A program made the translations under genes and the position numbers. A DNA stretch of 64,000 nucleotides from NCBI GenBank assembly GCA_963402885.1, contig OY727096.1, positions 25,029,820 to 25,093,819 of the forward strand. Reading direction: 5' to 3'. The DNA is from Antedon bifida (Eukaryota > Echinodermata > Crinoidea > Comatulida > Antedonidae). The notes under the pieces are model-generated. The model saw only the letters and a list, made by a program, of their open reading frames with translations. It had not been told where the DNA came from and ran no database searches. The number at the start of each line of letters is the position of its first letter. The first letter of the stretch is position 1. Below are positions 43,649 to 49,165 of this stretch, piece after piece.

Positions 43649-46600
43649 AGATCCTGACAGAATCAAGAGGTTATATGCATATCATGCATATAACCTAATA
43701 AAGATCCTGACAGAATCAAGAGGTTATATGCATATCATGCATAACCTAAAAATGTCATACCCCATGCATAGCCTACTAATATATATAGAATACAGAGAAT
43801 ATTCTTTGCCTGTGATGTTTATATAGAGAGCCTGTATATATTTTAATAATGTGTATAGAAAAATGAAATAAAAGTGGGACAAGCCCATAAAAGACACAAA
43901 AAAACCAATAGAATACTGTAAGAAGATGAGCACGACTACTACTAATAGGCCTATATAATAGAAGATAATACTGTTTAAAGTTTACTTACCAAAAAATGAG
44001 ACAGAAAACTGACAAACTTCTGACACTGAAACAGGTGGTTCATTGACTGATGCTGTGTATTGAAGAATAATAACGGATCCTACTCCAAAATTTACGTCAA
44101 TCCCTGGAGAATACGACGGTGTTGATGTCACCTCAACGTCTGCAGCTATCCCGCTTGGATCCACGGTTGCTGTAATCACTGGGATGGTGTATGCATAGGG
44201 AAATGCACCAGTGTTATTTATTGTCTCATCTCCTGGACAATTATCAAACGTGACTTAAAGAAAAAGAAACATTAAATTACCGTAAATAAAAACACATTAC
44301 TAAGACCATGAATGAATAGGACTAAAGCTTTGCTTGCGTGGATCCTCTAAGTGCCTATACTACGGATGGTTCTTGCACTAAAGCGAGAAACTGATTTTGT
44401 TACGGAGGTATCCTGAAGGAATTGACTCTTTGAAAAAAGAGATTGAAATTGTTAATTCGTCGTCGTTAAGCTATACATTTGAATAAACGTATAGGCCCCC
44501 TATGCTAGTTATTAAAATAGTATTTTTTATAACTTTTTTTGTCGGTCAACTTTATTGGTGTTTTAATCGTGCTATTTAACCAGGTTTCATCAATTTGAAC
44601 ACTTATTTTAGACGGAGATGCGAAGTATTATTGTACGCGGGTATGTTTCAGCATTGACAGTCATTAGACAGCGTGTAGTACGTTTGGATAACCCACCTAT
44701 TCGAGGCAAATTGTTTACCTAAATTCGATTTAATCGTCAATAACTAATTAGGCCTATATAAGTAAAAATTAGTAAACAGGGTTTTATTACTTAGGCCTAC
44801 CAATGTTATATACCACCAAATTAGTAATTAGGATTCTAGATGTTACGCACCATTTGCTGAAATTTACCCTTAAATATATGTAGGCCTATGCATTAAAATT
44901 GCGAAATAAAGTGTATTATTACTGATAGTCTTATATAGGCCTAAATATAGTTTATAAACATTTCATTTTTGTTACTGTTTAAAAAATTATGAATAAAACC
45001 GATCCGATTTCACTATTGACAATACTCGCAATTTAGGCCAAACATAATACAGTGATTGTGAATGTTTGTGTACACCCATCGACACGTAGTCTAAGTAGAG
45101 TAAAATATGTTTGTATTATTCACAAACTCCTTACTCTATAAAAGAAAAAAACAGCTTCAATCAATATTGCTTGAAGTGAAACTCTGGTTTTTAAATCTTA
45201 TTTGAACATCAACAATGTTGTGCCGATAATTCATATTTTAATCAAAGATAAAAATACCAGAGGTTTTGACAAACTGTGAGCCTGTAGCACTGATTGTTAC
45301 ACACGCATGACTAGAAAGGTGACTGGTACGTGTGGAATTTAGTGAAAACACATCATTTTATAATTTAATTTATGGCATTTTATGAAAGTAACACAAATAT
45401 TGTATTACACTTTGAAATAATTTGCCACACTTTTATAAAATAATTTTAATAAATTATTGTCGGAAAGTCCAAATACGTCACTAGTAAAGAGATAGACTTA
45501 TTACAAAGTGCACGGGATGCTCTGTCACATGGAAGTATAATACCTCCATGCTCTGTCACTTCAGGGAATCTGGAGATTTTTGCTTAATAATGGTCCGTGA
45601 AGTCGGAAATTGCTCACAAATAAGTGTAAACATTTACCTATCTTATTTAATTTCAAGCTTAATGACACATAATTGCGCAACTAAATTAATTTTGTTCTGT
45701 CTAAAGCCAATCCCATGCGACAAATATTAATAATGGTAAAGCAAGTCTGTCTTTGTTTAAATAATAAAGTTTAGTTTCAGTTTAGTTTATTTCATATTTT
45801 ATATAAATTTGTAATGATAAATATTAAGTAATAGTGCATTTGATTGTGCGTGAAGATTTCAATAAGCCATAATAACCTTAAGTCTGAAACTCCAGATAAA
45901 GCAAACAATAATTATGGTTACTTAGACAGAAAAGAATAAAAGCAATGCAAGCACTTTAAATACGTTCTTCTAGGTGCAAGAAAAAAAAACCAACTGGTCT
46001 CTATCTGGATTATCGTATTGTTCCTTTAATTATTTTCCAGGTCAGGCGCAATTGTAGTTAAAAGAAACAAGGCCAACAGCCATTAAGTCGCGTGCTACAA
46101 TGCATAGTGATACCGGACCGACAGACAGACCAACAGACCGACAGACCGACCGACCGACATAGTGAACTATACTGACCGAAATTACTGAACATGTTTAAAA
46201 ATGTTGAAATGTTTAAAAACATTTTTATTTTTTTAATTTACACGTGCGTAGCCTGTCACTTTTGACGAGCTCGTATAACGTAATTTCGAGTTAAGTAAGT
46301 CAAGAAAACAGAAATCGGGCAAAAAGAGTGCGCAATAACATTTAACGCGCAGTGCGCGCGCAAAAATCTGCGCAGTCATGGCAATTTTGTAAACGCTTAA
46401 AATTGCCTGAAACGTACTCTTACCGTATTTCATCGAAAATAAATTTTGAAAATTTTAAGCGCGCGTACGCATGCGTTACATGCGCTACGCACGTAATTGT
46501 ATTGCCATATGATGATTTATGCCCTGAAATTTATGAGTACCAAATTTTATTTAATTGTGATTCATGGTTGTGAAGGTATGATTACAAACGTGATTTCGTT

Positions 46601-47814
46601 AAATCGTGCGTAGACCGCGTAATTTTTTATTGCGCACCGTGAAAACATAACCACATCGATTCCTGGCCATAAGGAATATTCTGTGAAAAATTGACTTAGC
46701 TTGATTAAACTGATATCAATATAAGTTCAGAAAGCGATAAAACGCATAGTGATACCGGACCGACAGACAGACAGACCGACAGACAGACCGACCAACCGAC
46801 CGACATAGTGAACTATAGAGTCGCGTCCACGCGACTAAAAAACTGATCTCTCAGTAAGTTTTAATTGATTTGATATTCCGCTAAACTCTATTTTGATACC
46901 CAGATTTCGCTACATAAGCTCATTGTAATTAATTTTTTGTCAAACTCTAAGGTTGTCAAAGCTAATATCATCATTCAGACCCGATTAAAGTAATCCACAT
47001 CATAATTATAATTTATGATCAAGAGGAACGGATAATGAAATAAACAGAAAAGTACCGGTAACAGTCTTATTCAAGCTCGAGTGAATCAGAATTTATTTTA
47101 CGTTGGTCTGTTTCCTTAAAAAATAAAATATTTTAGAATATTGTTTTGTCTTAGAAATATGTTTTTGTCTACTAATGAAACCATTTTAGACTGCTAAAAG
47201 AAATTCTGGAAAGTAAAATTTCTTCTCAGATGACGATGATTAAAAGTGACTAAGTTAAACTCGGGGGATTGAATTTAGAGAAGGAAACAATCTGCCGGAG
47301 TGAGAGAGAGTAAGAAATGGTTGTTCGGATTCCGAATGCGAGCAGACGCCCAGCGATAATTGCGAGTTAGTGTTGAAAAAAGAATACATGAAGTAAATTC
47401 TGTTAAATTGAATGGATAAAAAATCTATAACTGTGTTATTTTAGTTTACATATTTAGACGTACACAGTGAGAGCGGGCCATTTAATAGCTATTAGTAAAG
47501 ACATATTGAGACATACATCTTAATTGTAATTAAATCTCTGGAAAAAAGGTAGATCGGTTAGTGCGAGGTAAAAAAACGTATCATATTCAAATAGCAATAT
47601 TCATTTATTTTGTAAGGCATGTACTGTCGATAAGGGAGTATGCAACGAATTTAAATATATTATTTCCCAATTGCGTTAGGCAAGCTTAGAGATTATATAG
47701 GATGAAAATATATGATTTAAATTAAAAATTAAACAAATACTTACTTTGAGCATTGCCAAGAGTAAAAAGCCCAAAAAAGGTAATTAACAGTCTTGCTAAC
47801 GTAAGTTGTAACAT
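11..47814 (-). CDS. Gene 2: giant secreted/surface hyalin-repeat (HYR) protein, 3' end outside window
   Basis: One minus-strand gene model: a signal-peptide exon followed by 49 HYR exons, about 4150 codons inside the window. Each HYR domain is one exon of 207-306 nt that begins AG|(G)AT (Asp) and ends G|GT, so nearly all are phase 1-1 and can be gained or lost without a frameshift. Each repeat shows the HYR signature: a Cys-Pro near the start, Trp then Pro, DNSG, a hydrophobic-x-x-GxxxVxYxAxDxxGN stretch, then Cys-x-Phe and a V-x-V ending. Many N-x-S/T sites fit an extracellular glycoprotein. HYR domains have an Ig-like fold and occur in sea urchin hyalin and in adhesion proteins. Whether the chain ends in a membrane anchor cannot be seen. 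Individual exons are listed separately. The exon at 32948-33249 is uncertain. Confidence 0.85.
633..881 (-). CDS. Gene 2 HYR exon (downstream 5)
   Basis: 249-nt phase 1-1 exon with acceptor TTGCAG|AA: ENDEEDPVFENCPTDLN, ADWPDIEVTDNIQV, NFSIGMTEVVYTAFDSAGN, CNFIVWIIG|GTAATT. Confidence 0.86.
1100..1342 (-). CDS. Gene 2 HYR exon (downstream 4)
   Basis: 243-nt phase 1-1 exon: MEAPVISSCPEDMIAF, VSWVEPTAMDNSGSF, GFPIGSTIVTYTAIDESGNQ, CSFNLTVFG|GTAAGC. Confidence 0.9.
1611..1853 (-). CDS. Gene 2 HYR exon (downstream 3)
   Basis: 243-nt phase 1-1 exon: DNEIPVIDGCPGDVRI, YSWPQLNATDNSGFV, TFTIGDTSVTYIATDNGNN, CEFTVTVNG|GTAATA. Confidence 0.88.
2405..2644 (-). CDS. Gene 2 HYR exon (downstream 2)
   Basis: 240-nt phase 1-1 exon: FQIPIFDPCPSDIEV, VVNWTISVYDNVGVT, QFSITLTEVIYVATDTDGN, CKFNITVTG|GTAACA. 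Pro after Trp is replaced (NWTISVYDN). Confidence 0.86.
3257..3496 (-). CDS. Gene 2 HYR exon (downstream 1)
   Basis: 240-nt phase 1-1 exon: DTEHPMLTCPDDI, AYWVEPNITDNSGMV, FNLGNTTVYYYAEDPYENSVDCSF, ING|GTAATA. The usual GN before the second Cys is EN. Confidence 0.88.
3640..3790 (+). repeat. Dispersed transposon-derived fragment (copy 1)
   Basis: Text such as ttactgaaaaatggcaat, ggctaaataaaaacgataaa and gtgaaacagcc recurs at about 26119-26250 and, more diverged, at 48182-48300. Here no long frame survives. Function unknown. Confidence 0.5.
4448..5943 (-). CDS. Gene 2 array unit 1: HYR exons D1, C1, B1, A1
   Basis: Exons D1 5701-5943, C1 5314-5556, B1 4969-5220, A1 4448-4705. A1 is the diverged 3' edge copy (FGNNASCTFYVTVQG|GTGAAT where others have FGNSVNCTFYVTVRG). 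B1, C1 and D1 are essentially consensus. Confidence 0.92.
6147..7642 (-). CDS. Gene 2 array unit 2: HYR exons D2, C2, B2, A2
   Basis: Exons D2 7400-7642, C2 7013-7255, B2 6668-6919, A2 6147-6404. A2 has the Trp-to-Leu variant (TALIQWDVEY) seen otherwise only in A8. D2 shares the cagcttgatatc and gaatggtaac variants with unit 4. Confidence 0.92.
7846..9341 (-). CDS. Gene 2 array unit 3: HYR exons D3, C3, B3, A3
   Basis: Exons D3 9099-9341, C3 8712-8954, B3 8367-8618, A3 7846-8103. D3 carries ASDPYG instead of ATDPYG, shared only with unit 5. Confidence 0.92.
9545..11040 (-). CDS. Gene 2 array unit 4: HYR exons D4, C4, B4, A4
   Basis: Exons D4 10798-11040, C4 10411-10653, B4 10066-10317, A4 9545-9802. 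It shares silent and intron variants with unit 2 (aataaagatt before D, cagcttgatatc). C4 has a private Thr-to-Arg change (PETRDNSG) and D4 a Val-to-Ile change (MNIILN). Confidence 0.92.
11244..12739 (-). CDS. Gene 2 array unit 5: HYR exons D5, C5, B5, A5
   Basis: Exons D5 12497-12739, C5 12110-12352, B5 11765-12016, A5 11244-11501. D5 has the ASDPYG variant and the C-D intron the tttatgtttctc variant, both shared with unit 3. C5 has a private Ser (DASSNMQTC). Confidence 0.92.
12943..13708 (-). CDS. Gene 2 array unit 6: HYR exons D6 and A6 (B and C deleted)
   Basis: Exons D6 13466-13708 and A6 12943-13200. A 730-bp deletion removes exons C and B. The join reads ttgtagta|taaaagtat at about 13379-13381, between the A-B intron and the C-D intron. 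Because all exons are phase 1-1, D splices to A in frame and the protein loses two domains. Confidence 0.92.
13912..15407 (-). CDS. Gene 2 array unit 7: HYR exons D7, C7, B7, A7
   Basis: Exons D7 15165-15407, C7 14778-15020, B7 14433-14684, A7 13912-14169. All four reading frames are open and splice sites match the array consensus (D acceptor AACAG|AT, donor G|GTAAGA; B donor G|GTGAGT). D carries TATDPYGN. Confidence 0.92.
15611..16716 (-). CDS. Gene 2 array unit 8: HYR exons C8, B8, A8
   Basis: Exons C8 16474-16716, B8 16132-16383, A8 15611-15868, all phase 1-1. This is the 5'-most and most diverged unit (for example VWPIIQQNVSC in B8, where other units have LWPIIKQNVNC). No D exon lies upstream of C8. 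A8 has Leu where most A exons have Trp (TALIQWDVEY), like A2. Confidence 0.9.
16859..17104 (-). CDS. Gene 2 exon 15: HYR domain
   Basis: 246-nt phase 1-1 exon: DIENPVIANCSNNIINETDI, TNITWTPEPTATDNDDAV, LFYIGVTTVTYTAVDPSGN, CIFNVTIEG|GTAAGA. Ser replaces Pro after the first Cys. It immediately precedes the tandem array in transcript order. Confidence 0.88.
17672..17923 (-). CDS. Gene 2 exon 14: divergent HYR domain
   Basis: Read directly from splice sites (TTATTACAG|AT and G|GTATGT): DEEPPIFFGCDNSTVYINN, then SADNIEVDADRSTAS, SGQDFPIGVNFITYIIYDT, SGNQNSCNFSLVVVG. 252 nt, no internal stop. It lacks the Trp-Pro-DNSG core but keeps both cysteines and the FPIG and SGN motifs. Confidence 0.82.
18200..18626 (-). 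mobile_element. Composite 5S rRNA + tRNA-like SINE
   Basis: On the minus strand, 18626-18511 resembles 5S rRNA (ACGGCCATAC, CCGGTTCTCGTCGGATCACT, AAGTTAAGCA, GGATGGGAGACCGTC, GTGCTGTA). Next comes a tRNA-like stretch with an A-box-like TGGTCTAATGG (18498-18488) and a B-box-like GGGTTCGAGGTT (18460-18448). A conserved-looking body follows (GGCAAGATGCTTTACTCTCATTGCC, GGATGGGATGTAAAGCC) down to about 18200. A 5S head plus tRNA-like part is known from SINE3/AmnSINE1-type elements. It lies in the intron between HYR exons 13 and 14. Confidence 0.75.
19192..19476 (-). CDS. Gene 2 exon 13: HYR domain
   Basis: 285-nt phase 1-1 exon: DMEAPSFSGTCPSSPL, TVTWTIPTATDNVGVV, YDLNVTYVAEDDAGNVE, CSFLVKVVG|GTAAGG. 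It has a 10-15 residue insertion after the first Cys (PTDPPADDRSIGEM). Confidence 0.88.
19634..19840 (-). CDS. Gene 2 exon 12: short chimeric HYR domain
   Basis: At 207 nt it is the shortest HYR exon here but still a multiple of three with good splice sites (ATAG|AT, G|GTGATT). It begins DNEDPVLICP exactly like exon 9, then jumps to a different body (TLIYSLIEPTVTDNVDTS, FDIGVHVITFTATDDSGN, MCNVTLEVKG), losing the segment that normally carries the conserved Trp. The identity with exon 9 starts at 19812, the inferred crossover point. Confidence 0.82.
20292..20576 (-). CDS. Gene 2 exon 11: HYR domain, long subfamily
   Basis: 285-nt phase 1-1 exon: NESPMIDCPANVTSNNYIGEG, TVTWDPPVTSDNSNGTV, IPYGTHTITFTATDPYGN, TCDFGLNVEG. 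Copy of exon 8 in the 1.5-kb duplication. Confidence 0.9.
20676..20930 (-). CDS. Gene 2 exon 10: HYR domain
   Basis: 255-nt phase 1-1 exon, copy of exon 7. Sequence reads CPMDIIVKTTTGEAFG, TWVEPTATDNSGETP, QYSVSDSAGNFND, SCSFVITVEG. Confidence 0.9.
21086..21337 (-). CDS. Gene 2 exon 9: HYR domain
   Basis: 252-nt phase 1-1 exon: DNEDPVLICPPDI, NWIHIPIVYDNSGE, NAFDVGSTYVIYDAIDTSGN, CTFTVIVTG|GTAAGC. The first 27 bases and the upstream intron are shared with the exon at 19634-19840, marking the tandem-duplication junction. Confidence 0.9.
21781..22068 (-). CDS. Gene 2 exon 8: HYR domain (duplicate of 20292-20576)
   Basis: 288-nt phase 1-1 exon of the long HYR subfamily. It differs from its copy at 20292-20576 by one extra codon (IPYYGTYTITF against IPYGTHTITF) and a few substitutions. 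Donor G|GTAAAT, acceptor ATAG|AT. Confidence 0.9.
22159..22413 (-). CDS. Gene 2 exon 7: HYR domain (duplicate of 20676-20930)
   Basis: 255-nt phase 1-1 exon: DPEASDIIDCPMDI, TWVEPTATDNSGETP, NMFAIGNTAVQYNVSDSAGN, SCSFVVTVEG. Nearly identical to the exon at 20676-20930, including flanking intron, through a 1.5-kb tandem duplication. Confidence 0.9.
23044..25535. mobile_element. TIR-like element nested in the left foldback arm
   Basis: Outer arm sequence stops at 23043 and resumes near 25536. The inserted block starts cccgtagccaggaggggtttttaggttcggg and ends ...gacagatcctggctacgg. Its subterminal parts are inverted (23755-23930 against 25400-25510: gtatttg...aaatgacaccctt and caaatacttagtgtcc). 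A run of 16 C at 23100-23115 lies in the left end. No coding capacity seen. Confidence 0.55.
26101..26273 (+). pseudogene. Exon-like transposon fragment, unknown family
   Basis: An open frame reads KGKLLKNDNTVGISRWIS and ends QPEKLAELLSGNIIQF just before the donor-like |GTAAGTAA at 26274. The family recurs at 3690 and 48182 with decay, so the sequence belongs to a repeat. I do not recognise the protein. Confidence 0.35.
26492..26622 (+). pseudogene. Acidic exon-like fragment ending in a stop
   Basis: After the acceptor-like tttccag (26491) the frame TCG GCA TTA... reads SALPENLFEDVPVSVSETNE, then SSGPEWSDDTDSELKMFCF and TAG at 26620-26622. The acidic C-terminus looks protein-coding in origin. 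The simplest join to the upstream exon-like piece is out of phase, so the pair may be decayed or unrelated. Confidence 0.35.
27100..28457 (+). mobile_element. Helitron-like element, copy 1
   Basis: The 3' end has an 8-bp hairpin ACTCGTCA-AAG-TGACGAGT (28428-28446) followed seven bases later by CTAG (28454-28457) and a T, the Helitron 3' pattern. Upstream lie repeated blocks (ttcataactttgtcaacatatgggcat at about 27122 and 27413) and GC-rich cgcgcgcacgcg patches. No Rep/helicase frame: non-autonomous. The 5' limit is approximate. Confidence 0.6.
28458..29988 (+). mobile_element. Helitron-like element, copy 2 (head to tail)
   Basis: Same internal sequence and same 3' end (hairpin 29959-29977, CTAG 29985-29988, followed by T) as the copy ending at 28457, directly adjacent in the same orientation. 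About 400 bp extra near the 3' end compared with copy 1. Confidence 0.6.
30052..31361. mobile_element. 1310-bp TIR element made of 21-bp repeats, with 6-bp target duplication
   Basis: Inverted ends TACGAAAGCCCATTAATGCC / GGCATTAATGGGCTTTCGTA, flanked by GGCAAC at 30046-30051 and 31362-31367. The partner arm of the host palindrome (about 25943-25962) has the same flank uninterrupted, showing the empty site. The interior is a dense array of about 21-bp units (GAATTAGTAATCCGTTCAAAC type) in both orientations. Three copies of a spacer, acaacaagtgccatttaaagt, lie near 30189, 30582 and (inverted) 31202. No coding function inferred. Confidence 0.8.
30090..31320. repeat. 21-bp palindromic minisatellite
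   Basis: Units combine half-sites AACGAATTAG, TAATTCGTT, TAATCCGTT and AACGGATTA with AA/GG alternatives, so the two strands look alike and can form many cruciforms. The repeat is free of stops in several frames on both strands, giving long spurious reading frames such as LFKRITN and LNGLLIRSNE repeats. Confidence 0.9.
32347..32940. other. Intron sequence, probable repeat flank, no gene
   Basis: AT-rich with several A-runs, adjoining the end of the foldback insertion. Mixed palindromic bits such as gcatatgcataatgc. I see no frame, hairpin terminus or exon here. Confidence 0.4.
32948..33249 (-). CDS. Gene 2 exon 6: HYR-like exon with a broken phase
   Basis: Acceptor ATTTTAG|AT gives DVEPPNATCPS, then SFNITVMDN, FPIGETIIEYTFFDN and ESCYVTVVIR, so HYR homology is clear. 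The best donor (AGG|GTATGT, GT at 32947-32946) makes the exon 302 nt and phase 1-0. That cannot join in frame to the next recognised exon (22159-22413, phase 1). A weaker donor (T|GTTTAC, exon 32944-33249, 306 nt) would restore phase 1. Skipping the exon also keeps the frame. It borders a 10-kb mobile insertion. Confidence 0.6.
33831..33925 (-). pseudogene. Decayed 3' part of an HYR exon
   Basis: A stretch starting ttaccttcaacct... and containing aagttgctgtaaaagtgattt resembles the donor end and C-terminal strand region of the neighbouring HYR exon subfamily (compare 20292-20360), but it is interrupted and has no open HYR frame. It looks like a dead exon copy just downstream of the live exon at 33965. 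Confidence 0.45.
33965..34249 (-). CDS. Gene 2 exon 5: HYR domain
   Basis: 285-nt phase 1-1 exon, close relative of the exons at 20292-20576 and 21781-22068 (shared MIDCP, SNNYIGEG, STDIGSPNATVSWDPPVT, SSPFESGDMIP). The extended spacer before the Trp strand marks a subfamily of longer HYR exons. It probably represents the source or an early copy of that subfamily. Confidence 0.88.
34549..34744. mobile_element. Short MITE-like inverted-repeat element
   Basis: About 195 bp. Ends AAAGCCTGTTTTCCTGTCGA and TCGACAGGAAAACAGGTTTA are inverted, with an internal second pair (CGACGCTATCGTCG, CGATAGCGTCG). No coding capacity. The flanking TTTAA/TGTAA may be a target duplication. Confidence 0.65.
34940..35600 (+). 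pseudogene. LINE reverse-transcriptase relic (YADD box)
   Basis: At 34954 a frame reads IFCYADDLVLSLFVVGLQKR and then stops; YADD is the reverse-transcriptase catalytic box. Further along, MGIKLGVNLKGDVHVRNRIG (35157 on) and, in a shifted frame, CINTALIHSLHVPKLFN (from 35382) match the region after the RT core of non-LTR elements. Frameshifts and stops show it is dead. It lies in the intron between HYR exons 4 and 5, antisense to the gene. Confidence 0.75.
35537..36688 (+). repeat. 576-bp direct tandem duplication in the LINE tail
   Basis: 35537-36112 and 36113-36688 are essentially identical, starting gtaaacaataccttattttg and ending aactttagta/aactttattt. It duplicates the extreme 3' coding remnant and the AT-rich tail of the LINE relic. 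Confidence 0.9.
36690..37690. other. AT-rich intron, no gene
   Basis: T-rich simple sequence (ttatttattttgattt) to about 36990, then gtgccactgttgtaaaagtgaagtttccaataaattattatta (37019-37070), which looks like a LINE 3' tail. A small inverted pair, tattggcacag / ctgtgccgata, lies at about 37564-37612. Confidence 0.4.
37722..37982 (-). CDS. Gene 2 exon 4: HYR domain lacking both conserved cysteines
   Basis: Phase 1-1 exon of 261 nt with clear HYR features (YNWTSPDATDNSG, EFPIGSSVVTVYVSDPSGN, FNVTVQG). The usual Cys-Pro is Tyr-Pro (VTEYPND), and the usual Cys before Phe is Gly (VSGMFNV), so the disulphide pair is lost together. Splice sites CCGTTTAG| and G|GTAATT are intact and the frame is open. 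Confidence 0.8.
38570..38827 (-). CDS. Gene 2 exon 3: HYR domain
   Basis: Phase 1-1 exon of 258 nt: DTGDPYYPDCPTEP at the start, the TW-N-P-I-P-T-D region, FPIGETNLTYTATDGSGNTG, Cys-x-Ile, VIG|GTAAGT. Both conserved cysteines are present. The DNSG box is replaced by DESTG. Confidence 0.85.
38830..40710. other. Intron with repeat fragments, no gene
   Basis: Holds CTAGGC-rich short repeats (39612-39672) and a direct repeat of acagctgcatgcagctagcat (from about 40159 and 40181), each with the palindrome AGCTGCATGCAGCT. T/A-rich stretches at 40340-40660 lead up to the Helitron-like copies. No exon seen. Confidence 0.4.
40711..42116 (-). mobile_element. Helitron-like element with tRNA-like insert, copy A
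   Basis: On the minus strand the 3' end is AATTCGTCA-TAG-TGACGAATT (40739-40719), then AAAT, then CTAG (40714-40711) and T: a 9-bp hairpin just before CTAG, as in Helitrons. No Rep/helicase frame. The element is followed at its 5' side by an (AAAT)n run. Confidence 0.6.
41053..41125 (-). other. tRNA-like (pol III promoter-like) segment, copy A
   Basis: The minus strand reads GTATGGCTCGGTGGTCTGTG (A-box-like TGGCTCGGTGG) and, about 30 bases on, GGTACCGAGATCGAGCCTCACC, a B-box-like GATCGAGCC with a stem. It looks tRNA-derived, not an intact tRNA gene. Confidence 0.45.
42117..42198. repeat. (AAAT)n microsatellite
   Basis: About 20 tandem copies of the tetranucleotide between the two Helitron-like copies. 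A shorter run of about 10 copies flanks the second copy at 43609-43648. Confidence 0.95.
42199..43606 (-). mobile_element. Helitron-like element with tRNA-like insert, copy B
   Basis: Near-identical to 40711-42116 at a 1488-bp offset, same orientation. Hairpin 42227-42207, CTAG 42202-42199. The copies are separated only by (AAAT)n. Confidence 0.6.
42543..42616 (-). other. tRNA-like segment, copy B
   Basis: Same segment in the second Helitron-like copy, with small differences (TGTCTATAGCATTC where copy A has TGTTTATGGCATTC). Its presence in both copies shows that it travelled with the element. Confidence 0.45.
43648..43748. repeat. Duplicated 50-bp palindromic segment
   Basis: Two copies of aaagatcctgacagaatcaag followed by AGGTTATATGCAT-ATC-ATGCATATAACCT, a nearly perfect palindrome (the second copy lacks two bases). 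It abuts the 5' side of the Helitron-like copy, and its AGGTTATATGCAT also appears inside those elements next to the terminal hairpin. Confidence 0.8.
43990..44253 (-). CDS. Gene 2 exon 2: first HYR domain (divergent)
   Basis: Acceptor CTTTAAG|TC joins to the signal exon to give Ile-Thr-Phe-Asp-Asn-Cys-Pro. The domain has the first CP and a final Cys-x-Phe (VCQFSVSFFG) but an unusual middle (NFGVGSVIILQYTASVNEPP) without the DNSG box. Donor G|GTAAGT. At 264 nt it is in frame. It is the most divergent HYR of the gene and caps the mature N-terminus. Confidence 0.75.
44254..46084. other. First intron of gene 2, no exon recognised
   Basis: AT-rich with several TAGGCCTA motifs. A small duplicated and inverted piece lies at 45519-45562 (atgctctgtcac repeated around a catggaagtataatacctccatg palindrome). 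No coding signal found. A first-intron enhancer is possible but not visible. Confidence 0.4.
46085..46840. mobile_element. GACC-flanked repeat, copy 1
   Basis: The core 46230-46700 is homologous to 41560-42075 of the Helitron-like family (cgtgcgtagcctgtcacttttgacg; cgcgcgtacgcatgcgttacatgcgctacgcacg). It is bounded by (GACC/GACA)n runs and at the right by the hairpin AGTCGCGT-CC-ACGCGACT at about 46819-46836. No frame of interest. Confidence 0.6.
47600..47744. other. Start of gene 2 intron 1
   Basis: Donor-proximal AT-rich sequence after the signal exon. Nothing else recognised. Confidence 0.3.
47745..47814 (-). CDS. Gene 2 exon 1: signal peptide
   Basis: ATG at 47814 opens a 23-codon reading frame with a hydrophobic core (RLLITFFGLFTLG) ending Asn-Ala-Gln, a good signal-peptidase context. 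It ends in the strong donor A|GTAAGTATTT (phase 1), matching the phase-1 acceptor of the first HYR exon 3.5 kb downstream. This places the protein in the secretory pathway and fixes the gene start. Confidence 0.8.
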
Positions 47815-47889
47815 TTTTTGCTAACAAAAGGATACGCTAGTTCCATTAGAAACCCAGAACTAAAATACCAGTACCACTAAGTATTTTAA

Positions 47890-47897
47890 ACTTATAC
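47890..47897 (-). promoter_or_regulatory. Candidate TATA box of gene 2
   Basis: The minus strand reads CTGTATAAGT about 77-83 bases upstream of the first ATG (47814). A start site about 30 bases downstream would give a 5' leader of roughly 50 nt. This is pattern evidence only; an additional upstream 5' UTR exon cannot be excluded. Confidence 0.35.
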
Positions 47898-48179
47898 AGT
47901 ACACTTGAATTTGAATGAGGCGGTGATTGTGTGGGTACATTACTTCAATGTTATATAGTAATTGGTTAGTGAGCCTTTAGATCTTTATATTCTCAATTCA
48001 AATTCACTAGGGTAAAACATAATGAAACATTGTGTTCAGTGTATTCATTTCTTTCTATAGTACACCCATATGGATGATATACCTATTGATTGATTTCTAT
48101 TGAATATCAAAATCACAATTGTAACTTGCGTTAATTCAGAAAACGGAACAGAAAAGTTAAAAACTATATGTTATTATAT

Positions 48180-48330
48180 AAATTCGAAGGCAAATTACTG
48201 AAAAAATGACAATGCTTTGGATCTCAATGATACAAAGTAACATAAGAAAAGCGTGGAACAGTCAGAAATTAGCAGAGCTTCGAGCAACACTAGCCCTTCA
48301 TCAGTCAAATGAGAGTACTTGGACAAAGTA
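48180..48330 (+). repeat. Dispersed transposon-derived fragment (copy 3)
   Basis: aaggcaaattactgaaaaaatgacaatg ... attagcagagct matches 26126-26254 with deletions. No intact frame. Confidence 0.5.
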
Positions 48331-48495
48331 AAGAGTATTGAGCAGACAAGCGATGTCTGGACTGGAATAAAAGAAATCGCACTACCCGATAAAAACAAAG
48401 GCGGTGCAGGCTGGTGAATAGTGAATAAACAATTTAGGAATGGAACTAAAACAAGGCCATATAGATGGCTGCAGGCGCGTGCTCAAGTTAGTGTT

Positions 48496-49165
48496 TACCG
48501 ACCGACCGACCGACCGACCAACCGATCGACCAACCGACCGAAATTGCTGAAAATGTTTAAAAATGTTGAAAATGTTTAAAAACATTTATATTTTTTTAAT
48601 TTACACGTGCGTAGCCTGTCACTTTTGACGTGCTCGTATAACATAATTTCGAGTAAGTCAAGAAAACATAAATCGGGCAAAAAGAGTGCGTATTAACATT
48701 TAACGCGCAGTACGCGTGCAAAAATCTGCGCACTCAGCAATTTTTTAAACGCTTAAAATTGCCTGAAACGTACTCTTATTTCATCGAAAATAAATTTTGA
48801 CAATTTGGAAAATGTTATGCGCGCGTACGCATGCGTTACATGCGCTACACACGTAATTGTGTTGCCATATGATGATTTATGCTCTGAAATTTATCAGTAC
48901 CAAATTTTATTTAATTATGATTCATGCTTGTGAAGATATGATTACAAACGTGATTTCGTTAAATCGTCCGTAGACCGCGTAATTTCTTATTGCGCACCGT
49001 GAAAACATAACCACATCGATTCCTGGCCATAAGGAATATACTGTGAAAAATTGACTTAGCTATATTAAACTGATATCAAGATAAGGTCATATACAAGTTA
49101 GTGTTTACCGACCGACCGACCGACCAACCGACCGACATAGAGTCGCGTTGCACGCGACTAAAAAC
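48496..49165. mobile_element. GACC-flanked repeat, copy 2
   Basis: Same core as 46230-46700 (48600-49060), with (GACC)n at 48508-48541 and 49109-49133 and the end hairpin AGTCGCGT-TGC-ACGCGACT (49141-49159). It lies in the spacer between genes 1 and 2. Confidence 0.6.
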
